This document shows positions 31,214 through 41,457 of a DNA stretch of 64,000 nt, one piece after another. The first letter of the stretch is position 1. Each line of letters opens with the position of its first letter. The DNA comes from Williamsia faeni (GTDB lineage: Bacteria; Actinomycetota; Actinomycetes; Mycobacteriales; Mycobacteriaceae). The notes beneath the pieces are model-generated. The model was not told the origin of the DNA. It was given only the letters and a program-made list of their open reading frames with translations, and ran no database searches. The stretch spans positions 744,001 to 808,000 of the forward strand of contig QJJF01000002.1 in the NCBI GenBank assembly GCA_003202005.1, written 5' to 3'. The position numbers were made by a program, and so were the translations under genes.

Positions 31214-31573
31214 ATGGCACCGCGCGAGACCGCCCAGACCCCCGAGGACCTGACCCGACTCTTCGTCGAGCGATCCAACGCCGGCGATGCCGACGGCGTC
31301 GCACTCCTCTACGAAGAGAACGCGGTGCTGGCGTATCCGCCCGGAAAGCAGACGGTGGGACGCGCCGCCATCCGGGAACTGTGGGCCGAAGTACTGTCGC
31401 ACAAGCCTCATTTCGAGGCCGAACAACCGTTGCCGACACTGGTCGGCGGCGATATCGCCCTCACCTCTACCCCACCACGAGACGGCGCCGGTGCTCGCGC
31501 CCAGGTGGTGCGCAGGCAACCGGACGGTAGCTGGTTGCGACTACTCGACCAACCCGAGTTCGTCGTACCGTAA
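31214..31573 (+). CDS. SnoaL/NTF2-like protein
   Basis: The 119-residue protein has the NTF2-like pattern DLTRLFVERSNAGDADGVALLYEENAVL, followed by GRAAIRELWAEVL. It ends RQPDGSWLRLLDQPEF. Such proteins are small ketosteroid-isomerase-like folds with varied roles. It is divergent from the LysR gene and may be its target. Confidence 0.83.
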   Translation: MAPRETAQTPEDLTRLFVERSNAGDADGVALLYEENAVLAYPPGKQTVGRAAIRELWAEVLSHKPHFEAEQPLPTLVGGDIALTSTPPRDGAGARAQVVRRQPDGSWLRLLDQPEFVVP

Positions 31574-31637
31574 GTAGCGACCGACAAGGTCCTGACCCCT
31601 CGAAACCTGCGCGGGAGGCCCCGGTAGCGTTGTGCTC

Positions 31638-32390
31638 ATGTTGAGCACCACCATCGAGATCGAGGCCGGACACGGCGTCGCGGAAGCCTATGTCACCCGA
31701 CCAGATGAGAGTGCTCATCCCGGCGTCCTGTTGTACATGGACGCCTTCGGCCTCCGCCCCCGCATCTACGAGATGGCCGACCGGATTGCCGCCTGGGGTT
31801 TTGTGGTGATGGCTCCGAACACGTTCTACCGGCACGGCACCGTGGAAGACCTCGCGGCGCAGGGTGACCTGAGCGATCCCACCTACCGTGACGAGTTCAT
31901 CGCCGGTGCCATGGGCCGGGTTCGTTCCCTGGGTTCCGGTCTGGCAACAGCCGACGTGGGCGAATACGTTGATCGCCTGCTCGAACTCCCCGAGGTCTCC
32001 GGCGACGGAGTGGGTGTGACCGGTTATTGCATGGGTTCGGCCATGGCACTGCGTACTGCCGGCGCCCGGCCGGATCAGGTCAAGGCCGCTGCCGGGTTCC
32101 ACGGCAGTAACCTGGCGACCGACGCCCCCGACAGCCCCCACCTCGTCGCAAAGAACGCGCGGGCACGCCTGTATCTGGGACATGCCGACAACGACCGGTC
32201 GATGCCGCTCGAGAAGATCGAGATCCTGGAGAAGGCGTTCGACGCGGCCGGTCTGCTGTACACCTCCGAGGTGTACCCCGATGCACCGCATGGTTTCACG
32301 ATGTCCGACATGGCCTCCTACCGCGCCGACGCCGACGAACGTCACTTCAAGACCCTCGAGAGCCTTCTGCGGGAGAGCCTCACCCCCTAG
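31638..32390 (+). CDS. Dienelactone hydrolase family protein
   Basis: The 250-residue alpha/beta hydrolase has the cysteine nucleophile in GYCMGSAM (Cys near residue 131). LYLGHADND supplies the acid and DAPHGF the catalytic histidine. This Cys-Asp-His triad is typical of dienelactone hydrolases. The physiological substrate is not evident because no catechol pathway is nearby. The ATG at 31638 is preferred over a GTG six bases earlier. Confidence 0.9.
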   Translation: MLSTTIEIEAGHGVAEAYVTRPDESAHPGVLLYMDAFGLRPRIYEMADRIAAWGFVVMAPNTFYRHGTVEDLAAQGDLSDPTYRDEFIAGAMGRVRSLGSGLATADVGEYVDRLLELPEVSGDGVGVTGYCMGSAMALRTAGARPDQVKAAAGFHGSNLATDAPDSPHLVAKNARARLYLGHADNDRSMPLEKIEILEKAFDAAGLLYTSEVYPDAPHGFTMSDMASYRADADERHFKTLESLLRESLTP

Positions 32391-32449
32391 CCCGACCGTG
32401 ACCGCCTGTCCGACATCGCCCACATCGCCCACATCGCAGAGGAGCTCGG

Positions 32450-32872
32450 ATGACCGACTCGCCCATGTCCACCGACCAGGACGCGGTGATCTCCGTTGAC
32501 CAATTCATCGCCGCCCGCCCGGCGGATGTCTGGAGAACGCTGACCGAGCCGGAGCTGGTCGAACAATGGTGGGCGCGGGGCGACATCCGCCCGGTCGTAG
32601 ATCACGAGTTCACAGTGGACATGCCGGGTTTCGGCCGGCAGCCCTGCCGCGTCCTCGAGGTCGCAGAACCTTCGCGCTTCGTCTACACGTTCACCACGAA
32701 CTGGACACTCACCTGGACGTTGTCGGCAGAAGGCGACGGCACCAGACTCTTCCTCGAGCATTCCGGGTTTGATCTCGACGATGGGCGCATGGCCGCGGCC
32801 TACGAACGCATGGGGCCCGGTTGGCGCGACGCAGTCCTGCCTCGCCTGGCCAACCTGGCCGCAGAGCTGTAG
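32450..32872 (+). CDS. SRPBCC (AHSA1-like) protein 1
   Basis: The 140-residue protein has the START/AHSA1 pattern: [24 protein letters not shown] early, [21 protein letters not shown], and [16 protein letters not shown] at the C-terminus. The ligand is unknown. The ATG follows GAGGAGC. It lies seven bases before the azoreductase-like gene and is probably co-transcribed with it. Confidence 0.85.
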   Translation: MTDSPMSTDQDAVISVDQFIAARPADVWRTLTEPELVEQWWARGDIRPVVDHEFTVDMPGFGRQPCRVLEVAEPSRFVYTFTTNWTLTWTLSAEGDGTRLFLEHSGFDLDDGRMAAAYERMGPGWRDAVLPRLANLAAEL

Positions 32873-32879
32873 GCCGGCC

Positions 32880-33518
32880 ATGCCCACCCTGTTGCACATC
32901 GATTCATCCGCCAACCCGAAGACGTCGGTGTCGCGCGAACTGACCCGGCTCTTCGCCACCACGTGGCTCGCGGGAGGCGAAGACCGCACGGTGACGTATC
33001 GGGATCTGCATGCTGATCCGATACCGCACATCTCCGATGCCGGACTGCATTACGCGCCGCGACTCCGGGTCGATGTCGAAGCCCCGGATCCCGCAGCAGA
33101 AGCACTGCAGGCGGAACTGATCGCCGAGGTTGCGGCGGCGGATGCCGTTGTCATCGGCGCGCCCATGTACAACTGGTCCATCCCGTCGACGCTCAAGGCC
33201 TGGATCGATCACATCCACGTCCTCGGAACCACCGCACCATTCGACACCCCTGACCAGCCGTTCGCCGGGATCCCGGTGGTGGTCATCTCGTCGCGTGGAC
33301 TGACCTACGGGCCCGGTTCGAAGGACGAGGGGCTCGACCACACCGTTCCCCCACTCGTTCAGGTCCTCGGCGCGGCGCTGGGAATGAAAGTTGATGTGGT
33401 GACCTCAGATCTGACCCTCGTCGGACGGATCCCGGCGCTGGATCCGTTCACCGAGCAGTCCACCGCCTCTGCTGCCGACGCCCGGGACAGGATTGTCGAA
33501 CTCGCGCGTCACATCTGA
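32880..33518 (+). CDS. FMN-dependent NADH-azoreductase-like protein
   Basis: The 212-residue flavodoxin-fold protein starts [19 protein letters not shown] and contains [20 protein letters not shown], the AzoR/AcpD signature, at about residues 97-116. It would reduce quinones or azo compounds with NADH and FMN. Its end overlaps the ligase gene tail-to-tail by ten bases. Confidence 0.88.
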   Translation: MPTLLHIDSSANPKTSVSRELTRLFATTWLAGGEDRTVTYRDLHADPIPHISDAGLHYAPRLRVDVEAPDPAAEALQAELIAEVAAADAVVIGAPMYNWSIPSTLKAWIDHIHVLGTTAPFDTPDQPFAGIPVVVISSRGLTYGPGSKDEGLDHTVPPLVQVLGAALGMKVDVVTSDLTLVGRIPALDPFTEQSTASAADARDRIVELARHI

Positions 33519-35041
33519 GCGGTCGACCCCGCGCCGGGCAGCAGCGACCGGACCGCATCGATGGAATCGGCCTGCGCCGGGGTCTTGTCGGGCCGGTAGC
33601 GGAGCACTCTGGCGAATCGCAGTGCCACCCCACCCGGATAGCGGGAGCTGACCTGCACTCCGTCGAGTTCGATCTCGACGACCAGATCGGGCTCCAAATA
33701 CACGGTGTGGTCGTCGCGGTCCCGTTCATGTTTCGGGAATTCATCTGTCTGCCAACGCAATAACTCGTCGGTCAAACCCTTGAACGTCTTGCCGACCATG
33801 ATCGCGTCGCCACCGTCCGGATCTCTCGCACCGAGATGCAGATTGGACAGGAATCCGGTGCGCCGGCCGTAGCCCCATTCGGCGCCGAGCACCACGAGGT
33901 CAAGGGTGTGCTCCGGCTTGACCTTCTGCCAGGTCTTTCCACGGCGACCGGCGGCATAGACCGAGTCGAGGGACTTGATCATGATCCCCTCGTGCCCCGC
34001 AGACAACGCGGCCTCGAGGTGCATCTCGGTCGTTTCGAGATCTGGTGCGACCAACGACGGGATGCGATGCCGGGACGCAACGCGGTCCAACGCCTCGAGA
34101 CGACCGGACAACGGCTCGTCGAGCAGGTCGGCACCGTCGAGGTGCAGGCAATCGAAGAAGTAGGGCTGCAACAGGAGTTCACGCTTGGACGTGGCACCGA
34201 AACGGCTCATCGTCTCCTGAAACGGACGCGGACGGCCGGAGTCGTTGAGCGCCAGCGTTTCACCGTCGAGAACCACTGATTCGCACGGCAATTCGCGAAT
34301 CAGTTCGACCAGCTCCGGTACGCGATCGGTGATGTCGTTGAGAGTGCGGGTGTAGATGGACACGTCGTCGCCCTTGCGGTGCACTTGAATTCGCGCGCCA
34401 TCGAGTTTGTATTCGACACTCACCGCACCACCGAGCGCTGTGTGGGCGTCGGCGAGTGAGGTCGCCGGTGACGCCAGCATCGGCCGGATCGGACGACCGA
34501 CCTGCAGCGCGAACTCCTGCAGCGCCGCCGCACCACCGCTGATCGCGGCAGCAGCGGTCACCGGCAATTCCCCGGACAGCATGAAAGCCCGCCGCACCAC
34601 ATCGACGGGCAGGCCCGCTCCGACCGCGATGGCGTCGGTCATCACACCTTCGCCGGCGCCCTGCCTCATGTCGCCGGTGAGCAGACGGATGAGGAAGGCC
34701 TGCTCGTCATCGGTGGCGCCGGACATCAGTCGCGTCAGCAGCTCCTTCCGGCGGGCCACCGATCCGGCCCCGGACGTCACCGCCAGCTCAGCGAGGATCT
34801 GATTCACGTCGGTGACCGTCCATGAGGCGGTGACGGAAGGTTCTGGCCGCGCATCGACCAGCGTCCGCCATCCGATGCCCAGACGTCCCTGCGGTACCTC
34901 GCCAGACAACCACGCCACCACAATCGGGACCTCGTCAGGCGCACATGCCTCGATCAGTGCAGCAAGTGCAGCGGACTTGGATTTCCGCGACCGAGTGCCG
35001 GCCACCGCCGCACTCGTGGACACCACCTCTGCGAACAACAC
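33509..35041 (-). CDS. ligB: ATP-dependent DNA ligase (LigB-like)
   Basis: The 510-residue protein joins nicks using ATP. The adenylation motif is [13 protein letters not shown], with the lysine that takes AMP near residue 220. Motifs III ([10 protein letters not shown]), IV (HEGIMIKSL) and V (TWQKVKP) follow. The N-terminal helical DNA-binding domain covers residues 1-200. Length and order match M. tuberculosis LigB. The GTG at 35041 starts [14 protein letters not shown]; the frame stays open far upstream into the next gene as a shadow. Confidence 0.93.
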   Translation of the reverse strand: MLFAEVVSTSAAVAGTRSRKSKSAALAALIEACAPDEVPIVVAWLSGEVPQGRLGIGWRTLVDARPEPSVTASWTVTDVNQILAELAVTSGAGSVARRKELLTRLMSGATDDEQAFLIRLLTGDMRQGAGEGVMTDAIAVGAGLPVDVVRRAFMLSGELPVTAAAAISGGAAALQEFALQVGRPIRPMLASPATSLADAHTALGGAVSVEYKLDGARIQVHRKGDDVSIYTRTLNDITDRVPELVELIRELPCESVVLDGETLALNDSGRPRPFQETMSRFGATSKRELLLQPYFFDCLHLDGADLLDEPLSGRLEALDRVASRHRIPSLVAPDLETTEMHLEAALSAGHEGIMIKSLDSVYAAGRRGKTWQKVKPEHTLDLVVLGAEWGYGRRTGFLSNLHLGARDPDGGDAIMVGKTFKGLTDELLRWQTDEFPKHERDRDDHTVYLEPDLVVEIELDGVQVSSRYPGGVALRFARVLRYRPDKTPAQADSIDAVRSLLPGAGSTAQM

Positions 35042-35119
35042 CTGTCCACCGTAGCGATCGCCACCGACATCAGGTGCGGTGTCACTGGACCTGATCAGCG
35101 GAATTGGCATCATGTACGA

Positions 35120-35935
35120 GTGAGCATTCGCCTGGTGGCAACCGACCTCGACGGAACCCTTCTCAACTCCGACCGGGCAGTGAGCGCGAGGACCGCGACA
35201 GCGATGGCGGCGGCAGCCGACGCGGGCATCATTGTGGTGTGGGCGACCGCCCGTGCCCAGCACTCCGTTCACACTCTCGCCGCGTCCTGCGGCTTCCGAG
35301 GGTTCGCCGTGGCCGCCAACGGGGCCGTCCTCCTCGATCTCGCCGACGGAACACCGAAAGTCATTGATGTACAACCATTTCCGGCAAGCATCGCATACGA
35401 CGCGATGACGCGGGTTCGTGCGCTGGTCCCGGGAACGGTGTTTGCCGCCGTCGGTCCCACGAGGTTCGTCGCCGATCCCGACTACGCAGCGCTGTGCGAG
35501 TTCACCGACCATCACCGCGATCCGGCAACCATGGAGCTGTCGGATTCCTCGGTACTCGACACCGAACCGATCGTGAAGATCGTGGCCCGGCACCCCGAGG
35601 TGACGAGTGAGAATCTGTTCCGCACGGTTGCGGCCGCGGGCATGCCGCAGGTGACGCCAACCCATTCCGGTGCCCCGTATCTGGAGATGGCGGCGGACGG
35701 GGTCTCGAAGGCCAGCGGGTTGTCGCGGTTGTGCACGCAGTGGGGTATCGATCCGTCCGAGGTCGCCGCGTGTGGCGACGCCATCAATGATCTGCCCATG
35801 CTGCTGTGGGCCGGGCATGCGTTGTGTCCGGCGAATGCCGCCGCCGACACCCTGGCGGTCGCCGACACGATTCTGCCCAGCAACGACCACCACGGCGTCG
35901 CCACCTACCTCGAATCACTGGTCGCGCTCAGCTGA
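35120..35935 (+). CDS. HAD-superfamily hydrolase, Cof type
   Basis: The 271-residue protein has HAD motif I VATDLDGTLLN at the start and WATARAQHS in the motif II region. SKASGLSRLC and ACGDAINDLPML form motifs III-IV at the C-terminus. The cap is of class IIB, typical of Cof-type sugar or nucleotide phosphatases. The substrate is unknown. It is divergent from ligB, with 78 bases between. Confidence 0.9.
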   Translation: MSIRLVATDLDGTLLNSDRAVSARTATAMAAAADAGIIVVWATARAQHSVHTLAASCGFRGFAVAANGAVLLDLADGTPKVIDVQPFPASIAYDAMTRVRALVPGTVFAAVGPTRFVADPDYAALCEFTDHHRDPATMELSDSSVLDTEPIVKIVARHPEVTSENLFRTVAAAGMPQVTPTHSGAPYLEMAADGVSKASGLSRLCTQWGIDPSEVAACGDAINDLPMLLWAGHALCPANAAADTLAVADTILPSNDHHGVATYLESLVALS

Positions 35936-35983
35936 CGAAATAGCCGGCAGCCGGGACCACCGCGGAGACGGCCGCATTGCACG

Positions 35984-37531
35984 CTAGCGGAAATTCAGGA
36001 CGTCATTGCCCCAGGCCTCGCGCAATTCTTTGTCGAGGTCATCGACAGTCGAATCCTGGCGATCGAAGACCAGCGTCGAGCGCCTGCCGCTCTCGTAGGG
36101 CAGCCACTCCGGATCGCCGGGCAGTCCCTGCGGATGTCCGTCGACGGCAAACGAGATCCAGCGGTTCTGCATGCGGGCAGAGAGCGCCTTGCCTACTTTC
36201 ATACCACCCAGCTTGAAAGTGATGTCTTTGCTGCCGACCACCAGATTGCCCCACACGTAAGGCAATTCGGCCGCGTGGGTGGCACCGACCCGCAGTGCAC
36301 GCAACATCGGTGTCGCCCAGTCGAATCGATAGAGGTACACCGGTGCGACCGCGCTGTGCCCGTCGGCCAGCCACAACGTCGGCATCCGAAAGCCGATGTC
36401 TCGCGCCACGGCGAGGCCGGCGGCCTTGAGTTTCATACCGGTATAGGCGGATCCGATCTCGGCCTCGCTCGGCAGATTCAACTCCGGCTGCTCACTGGCG
36501 ATCTCGGCGAACATCGACCGGATCGCGGCCGGGGTGATCGGCATCAGCGGCGACTTCATCCACTTGAACAGGGACGCTTCATCTTTGTTGGTGCCGATGA
36601 TCAGCGGTACCGGATGCGACTTCCCCGCGCGATAGGTCTCCAGCGGATAGTCCGGCAGCAGATCACGATCAACCGTCGGCGCGAAGGCCAGTGTTCCGGG
36701 TGACGTGGCGGGTACCTCGCTGAACAATGCCTGTCCGGCGGCGACAATCTTGTCCACGTCCAGATCCGCCAGCGCTGCGACATCGGCGGCCGCGATCCCG
36801 ACCTTCTCCAGAAACATCCCCGCCACCCGAGCCGCGCGGGCGCTGTCGTACACCGACGTCGCCGGTGAACTCTGAGCGATCGCCCTGGCAAAGAGCCCAC
36901 CCGCGGACGGAATGGTGAGCAACGTCGTGACCAACGAGCCGCCGGCCGATTCTCCGAACAGCGTCACCCGATCAGGGTCGCCACCAAACTCCTCGATGTT
37001 GTCACGCACCCACTCCAGCGCCAGGATGATGTCGCGCAGCGCCAGGTTCGAGTCGAACGTGCGTAGATCGGTACTGCATGAGAACAGGTCCAGAAATCCC
37101 AGGGCACCTAGTCGATAGTTGACGGCGACCAGCACCACGTCGCCGTCGGCGACCAGGGCCCGGCCGTCGTACAGCGGCTGACTGGATGAACCGAACACAT
37201 AGGCACCGCCATGAAGCCACACCATCACCGGCCGCCGATCGCCGTGCTCAACGGTCGACGCGGACCAGATATTGAGGCTCAGGCAATCCTCGTCCTGGAC
37301 GACGTCCGGGCCGAGCCGGATCACCGGGTTACCCGGTTGCGGTGCCACTGGGCCGAACACCGTCGCATCGGCAACGTCCGTCCACGGTTGTGGAGGGATG
37401 GGCGCACGCCACCGCAATTCACCTACCGGCGGTGCGGCGTAACGGATTCCGCGCCACGACTTGGTGATTCCGTCGTCGAGTCCGCGAACCGGACCATTCC
37501 TGGTCTCGACCACGGTGGGATCATCGGTCAT
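35984..37531 (-). CDS. Carboxylesterase, type B
   Basis: The 515-residue protein has the oxyanion motif WLHGGAYVFGSS and the nucleophile elbow FGESAGGSL near residue 195. The carboxylesterase start NGPVRGLDDGITKSWRGIRYAAPP is also present. No signal peptide is seen. It should cleave esters; the substrate is unknown. The ATG at 37531 is chosen because sequence identity with the family starts there. It is divergent from nhaA. Confidence 0.92.
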   Translation of the reverse strand: MTDDPTVVETRNGPVRGLDDGITKSWRGIRYAAPPVGELRWRAPIPPQPWTDVADATVFGPVAPQPGNPVIRLGPDVVQDEDCLSLNIWSASTVEHGDRRPVMVWLHGGAYVFGSSSQPLYDGRALVADGDVVLVAVNYRLGALGFLDLFSCSTDLRTFDSNLALRDIILALEWVRDNIEEFGGDPDRVTLFGESAGGSLVTTLLTIPSAGGLFARAIAQSSPATSVYDSARAARVAGMFLEKVGIAAADVAALADLDVDKIVAAGQALFSEVPATSPGTLAFAPTVDRDLLPDYPLETYRAGKSHPVPLIIGTNKDEASLFKWMKSPLMPITPAAIRSMFAEIASEQPELNLPSEAEIGSAYTGMKLKAAGLAVARDIGFRMPTLWLADGHSAVAPVYLYRFDWATPMLRALRVGATHAAELPYVWGNLVVGSKDITFKLGGMKVGKALSARMQNRWISFAVDGHPQGLPGDPEWLPYESGRRSTLVFDRQDSTVDDLDKELREAWGNDVLNFR

Positions 37532-37626
37532 CTCTGAGTACTCCGCCCGGCGTTGGGTTGCGCGCTCTGGCCACAGTAGGTGATTTCGGAGGGGATAGCC
37601 GGTGCAAAGCAGCGGGCTGGCGCACA

Positions 37627-39042
37627 ATGTCCACCATGCCCAGCGACAACCGTGCGACAACGGCACTACCGGTTGGTCCGGGTCCCACGACCCGGCTCAG
37701 GTCGTCGAGACGTCCGATCTCCCCCCGCACCACGGAGTTCCTCTCCAAAGAATCGGGCAGCGCGGGGCTTCTGCTCGCGGCCACCGTCATCGCACTGGTG
37801 TGGGCGAATCTGCCCGACGGCAGCTACTTCTCGTTCTGGCACACCGAGGTGGTCCTGCAGGTCGGAAGCTGGTCCACCGAAATGGATCTGCAGCACATCA
37901 TCAACGACGCCGCCATGGCGATCTTCTTCCTGGTCGTGGGCTTGGAGATCAGCCGGGAGGTGTCCGTCGGCGATCTACGTGATCGCAGCACCGTCGTCAT
38001 CCCGGTGCTCGGCGCCCTCGGCGGCCTGATCCTGCCGGCGCTGATCTACCTCGCTTTCCAGCCCACCGGTCCGGCGGCGGCCGGATGGGGCATCCCGATC
38101 TCCACCGATACCGCCTTCCTGCTCGGAATATTGGCGCTGTTCGGTCCGCGCTGTCCCGACCAGATCCGGCTCTTCCTTCTCACGCTCGCCATTGTCGACG
38201 ACATCGGTGCCATCACGGTGCTGGCGGTGTTCTACACCGACGACGTCTCGTTCACCGCATTGGCCGTGGTGGTCGTTGCGGTCGCGGTACTGGCCGTGAT
38301 GCGGTGGGCCGGAGTGTGGAGGCTGCGTCCGTACATCCTGGTCGGTCTCGTGTTGTGGGCGGCGGTGTACGAGTCCGGGCTTCATCCCACGTTGGCCGGC
38401 GTCCTGTTGGGAGTGCTCATCCCGACTGCGGCCGTCGAACCCGAACAGCAGATCCGGGTCAGGGTCTATGGACGACTGGCAATGCAACGGGCCGATGCCC
38501 GGCGAGCCAGACTCGCCGCGACGGCGGTGCGCGCCACCGTTCCGGCCAATGAACGAATGCAAGACGCACTGCACCCGGTGAGTGCATTGGTTGTCGTGCC
38601 GTTGTTCGGTCTGGCGAACGCCGGTGTGCTTCTCAACGCCGATGCACTGTCCGCGGCTGCCTCGTCGTCGGTGACCATCGGCATCATCGTGGCGCTGGTG
38701 GTGGGCAACGGGATCGGCATCTCGGTGGCGGCCGGGTTCGCACTCAAGTTGGGTTTGGGGCGGCTACCCGGTCAGGTCCGCTACGGGCACCTGATCGGTG
38801 GCGCGGTACTGGCCGGGATCGGGTTCACGATCTCGCTGTTCATCACCGATCTCGCCTTCACCGACCCCGGACTCCGGCAGGACGCCAAGATCGGAGTCCT
38901 GGCCGGCTCGGCGATCGCGGCGATCCTCGGCTCGCTACTCCTCCGCTATCTCGGCGAGCGACTTCCGCTGTGCAGCGTCGACGACATCGACAATCCGCCG
39001 AGTCTTCCCGACGGCCCGTGGCTCGATCCCACCGGACGCTGA
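37627..39042 (+). CDS. nhaA: Na+/H+ antiporter NhaA
   Basis: The 471-residue protein exchanges sodium for protons. About eleven hydrophobic segments are visible, and the ion-binding aspartates lie in ISTDTAFLLG and LAIVDDIGAITV, as in NhaA. A soluble extension after the last membrane helix (LPLCSVDDIDNPPSLPDGP) is Pro/Asp-rich. A second ATG lies three codons later. It is divergent from the esterase, with 95 bases between. Confidence 0.94.
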   Translation: MSTMPSDNRATTALPVGPGPTTRLRSSRRPISPRTTEFLSKESGSAGLLLAATVIALVWANLPDGSYFSFWHTEVVLQVGSWSTEMDLQHIINDAAMAIFFLVVGLEISREVSVGDLRDRSTVVIPVLGALGGLILPALIYLAFQPTGPAAAGWGIPISTDTAFLLGILALFGPRCPDQIRLFLLTLAIVDDIGAITVLAVFYTDDVSFTALAVVVVAVAVLAVMRWAGVWRLRPYILVGLVLWAAVYESGLHPTLAGVLLGVLIPTAAVEPEQQIRVRVYGRLAMQRADARRARLAATAVRATVPANERMQDALHPVSALVVVPLFGLANAGVLLNADALSAAASSSVTIGIIVALVVGNGIGISVAAGFALKLGLGRLPGQVRYGHLIGGAVLAGIGFTISLFITDLAFTDPGLRQDAKIGVLAGSAIAAILGSLLLRYLGERLPLCSVDDIDNPPSLPDGPWLDPTGR

Positions 39043-39073
39043 CACCCGACCCGTTCCCCGGGGCCGTATCCGA

Positions 39074-39568
39074 TCAGCGATCGGCTGTGGCCTCACGTAA
39101 GGCCTTGAGCGCGAACGTCCCCTCGTACCGGGAGCCGTTGATGAACAGACCGGGTGTCGCGCGGACTCCTTCGTCGATTCCGAGCGTGTAGTCGGCCGAG
39201 ACACCCGCCTTGTATTGCTGCGCCTCGAGACCGGTCACCGCACCGACCACACCGGCGCGACGTGCGCACTCGGCGAGACTCTCGTCGTCGAGATTGTCCT
39301 GATGGGCGAAGAGCTGTTCGTGCATTTCCCAGAACCGGGAGCCGGAGGCTTCGGCCGCGAGTGCTGCCGTGAGCGCGAAGGGATGCACCTCGAAGACCGG
39401 AAAATGCCGGAACACCAGGCAGATCCGGCCGCCGGACTCGTCGACCAACTCTTTGAGGACGGGTGCCAGCATCTTGCAGCCCGGGCATTGGAAGTCGCCA
39501 TATTCGACGATGCGGACCGGCGCGGCTGCGTCTCCGTAGCGGTGCCGGTCGGGGTGGAAGTCGGTCAC
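39074..39568 (-). CDS. DsbA-family thioredoxin-like protein
   Basis: The 164-residue protein has the CPGC redox motif in EYGDFQCPGCKM (about residues 23-34). The cis-proline loop is near GVRATPGLFINGSRYEG. No signal peptide or membrane helix is seen, so it may work in the cytoplasm, unlike classical DsbA. It starts at a GTG. It is convergent with nhaA. Confidence 0.87.
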   Translation of the reverse strand: MTDFHPDRHRYGDAAAPVRIVEYGDFQCPGCKMLAPVLKELVDESGGRICLVFRHFPVFEVHPFALTAALAAEASGSRFWEMHEQLFAHQDNLDDESLAECARRAGVVGAVTGLEAQQYKAGVSADYTLGIDEGVRATPGLFINGSRYEGTFALKALREATADR

Positions 39569-39669
39569 CAGGCCATTCTCACAAAAATTCTCCCGGCCGA
39601 CCTCCTTTGTCGACGACAACCGTCGCATCGGACAATGGACACGATCGCACCAACCCCTGAGGAGCAGAC

Positions 39670-40329
39670 ATGACGGACACGGACCTCGCCACCACCGCGC
39701 AGGGACAGATCGACGCCGTGACGCGGACGGTCACCATCAGCGACGACGGATCGACCGTCAGGACGGTCGCGGCGTTGCGCCAGGACTACACCACCGGCAT
39801 CGACGATCTGTGGGATGCCTGCACCAGTCCGGAGCGTTTGGCGCGATGGTTTGCCCCGGTCAACGGAGACCTGCGCCTCGGTGGCACCTACCAGATCGAG
39901 GGCAACGCGGGCGGCACCATCAAGACCTGCGACGCACCGACCGGGTTCTCCGTCTCCTGGGAATTCGGCGGCGAGGTCAGCGAACTGTCCGTTCACCTCG
40001 AAGCATTGAGCTCCAACAGCTCACGGCTGGTCCTTGAACACAGCGCCGACGTCGATCCCGGTCGGTGGCAGGCGTTCGGTCCGGGCGCCGTCGGCATCGG
40101 TTGGGATCTCGGCCTCCTCGGTCTGGCACATCACGTCGCCAACAGCGGCGCTGCACCTGCTCAGGACACCGCCTGGGCGCAGACCGACCAGGCCCAGACG
40201 TTCATGTCCGACAGCAGCCGCCGCTGGGCCGACGCCTCGATCGGCTCGGGAACTCCGGAGGAACTCGCGCGCGCGTCCGAGATGCGCACCACTGCTTTCT
40301 ATCTCGGAACCGAAGTCCCCGAGGCCTAG
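39670..40329 (+). CDS. SRPBCC (AHSA1-like) protein 2
   Basis: The 219-residue protein has RQDYTTGIDDLWDACTSPERLARWFAP and GDLRLGGTYQIEGNAGG, the AHSA1 core, at about residues 37-80. A C-terminal region of about 80 residues is not shared with the two smaller paralogues in this window. Ligand unknown. It is divergent from the DsbA-like gene, with 101 bases between. Confidence 0.83.
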   Translation: MTDTDLATTAQGQIDAVTRTVTISDDGSTVRTVAALRQDYTTGIDDLWDACTSPERLARWFAPVNGDLRLGGTYQIEGNAGGTIKTCDAPTGFSVSWEFGGEVSELSVHLEALSSNSSRLVLEHSADVDPGRWQAFGPGAVGIGWDLGLLGLAHHVANSGAAPAQDTAWAQTDQAQTFMSDSSRRWADASIGSGTPEELARASEMRTTAFYLGTEVPEA

Positions 40330-40364
40330 CGGCTGTCGGTTCCCCGGGGTTATCGAAGCGCGGG

Positions 40365-41351
40365 CTATCGGAGCGCGGGAACCACTTCCTTCTCGAACAG
40401 TTCGATCCCCGACAAGTCGTAAGCGGCTTCCGGGAAGTAGCAGATGCTGTACGACATGCCCTGATCCTTGAGGGCGCCGAGTTTCTCGATGATCTGTTCC
40501 GGCGTGCCCACACCCGGCATGTCCCGGAACGCACCGAGCGAGGCTTCGGCCTTCTCCCGGCCAACGTACGGCGTCTGACGTTCGACCAATGTGGCCAGCC
40601 GCTGCTCCACTTCGGCTTCGGTCTTGCCGATTGCGATGTTGTAGTTCGACGAACGCACGATGGCGTCGAAGTCCGTTCCGACGTTGTCGCAATGCTTACG
40701 CAGGAGGGCAGACTTCTGCTCGAACCCCTCCGGTGTGCCGTCGAAGTTGGTGTATTGCGCGTACTTGGCGGCAATCTTGAGCGTCACCTTCTCGCCACCA
40801 CCGGCGATCCACAGCGGAATGCCGCCGTCCTGCAACGGAAGTGGGCGACAGATGGCACCGTCGACCTGATAGTGCTTGCCGTCGAGCGTGGACGACCCGG
40901 TGGTCCAGGCCTGCTTCATGATCTGGACGCCCTCATCGAGGCGGCCCAAACGCTCTCCGGCTGAAGGGAATCCATAGCCGTAGGCGCGCCATTCATGTTC
41001 GTACCAACCCCCGCCGATGCCCATTTCGACCCGGCCTCCGGAGATGAGGTCGGTGGTGGCTGCCACTTTGGCGAGGTATGCCGGGTTGCGGTAGCTCATC
41101 GCGGTGCACATCTGGCCGAGGCGGATCCGGGATGTCGATGCGGCCAGGGCCGCCATCAGCGTCCAGGCCTCGTGTGTCGCCTCGTCGGTGGGAGCCGGAA
41201 CGGTATGGAAGTGGTCGTAGACCCACAGCGAATCCCAGTCACCCTGGTCGGCGCGAACGGCCAGATCGCGCATCACCGCCCACTGCTCTGCAGGGTCGAT
41301 ACCGACCAGATCCAAACGCCAACCCTGGGGAACAAACAATCCGAATCGCAT
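40365..41351 (-). CDS. LLM-class F420-type oxidoreductase
   Basis: The 328-residue protein has the luciferase-like TIM-barrel pattern: RFGLFVPQGW at the start, WDSLWVYDHFHTVP and GRVEMGIGGGWYEHEWRAYG, then IPLWIAGGGEK. It resembles actinobacterial F420-dependent oxidoreductases. The substrate is unknown, and F420 dependence is an inference from the subfamily. A tandem pair of TATCG(A/G)AGCGCGGG units lies at its 3' edge. Confidence 0.88.
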   Translation of the reverse strand: MRFGLFVPQGWRLDLVGIDPAEQWAVMRDLAVRADQGDWDSLWVYDHFHTVPAPTDEATHEAWTLMAALAASTSRIRLGQMCTAMSYRNPAYLAKVAATTDLISGGRVEMGIGGGWYEHEWRAYGYGFPSAGERLGRLDEGVQIMKQAWTTGSSTLDGKHYQVDGAICRPLPLQDGGIPLWIAGGGEKVTLKIAAKYAQYTNFDGTPEGFEQKSALLRKHCDNVGTDFDAIVRSSNYNIAIGKTEAEVEQRLATLVERQTPYVGREKAEASLGAFRDMPGVGTPEQIIEKLGALKDQGMSYSICYFPEAAYDLSGIELFEKEVVPALR

Positions 41352-41457
41352 CCCCCGATCCTAACCAGCAAACACGATCCGGCGCTCCTGGCACTCCCGA
41401 GGTTCAAATGTGCGCGGAGATCACATGCGCCCACTGACATGCGCCCACAATGGTCGG

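Noticed and set aside
33509-35893. 794-codon frame extending the ligase upstream
   Set aside because: The extra 280 codons are opposite the HAD phosphatase gene and have no ligase similarity. The length of 510 fits LigB.
40345-40376. TATCG(A/G)AGCGCGGG repeated twice at the LLM gene end
   Set aside because: Only two copies, one mismatch, and short; I do not treat it as a functional repeat.
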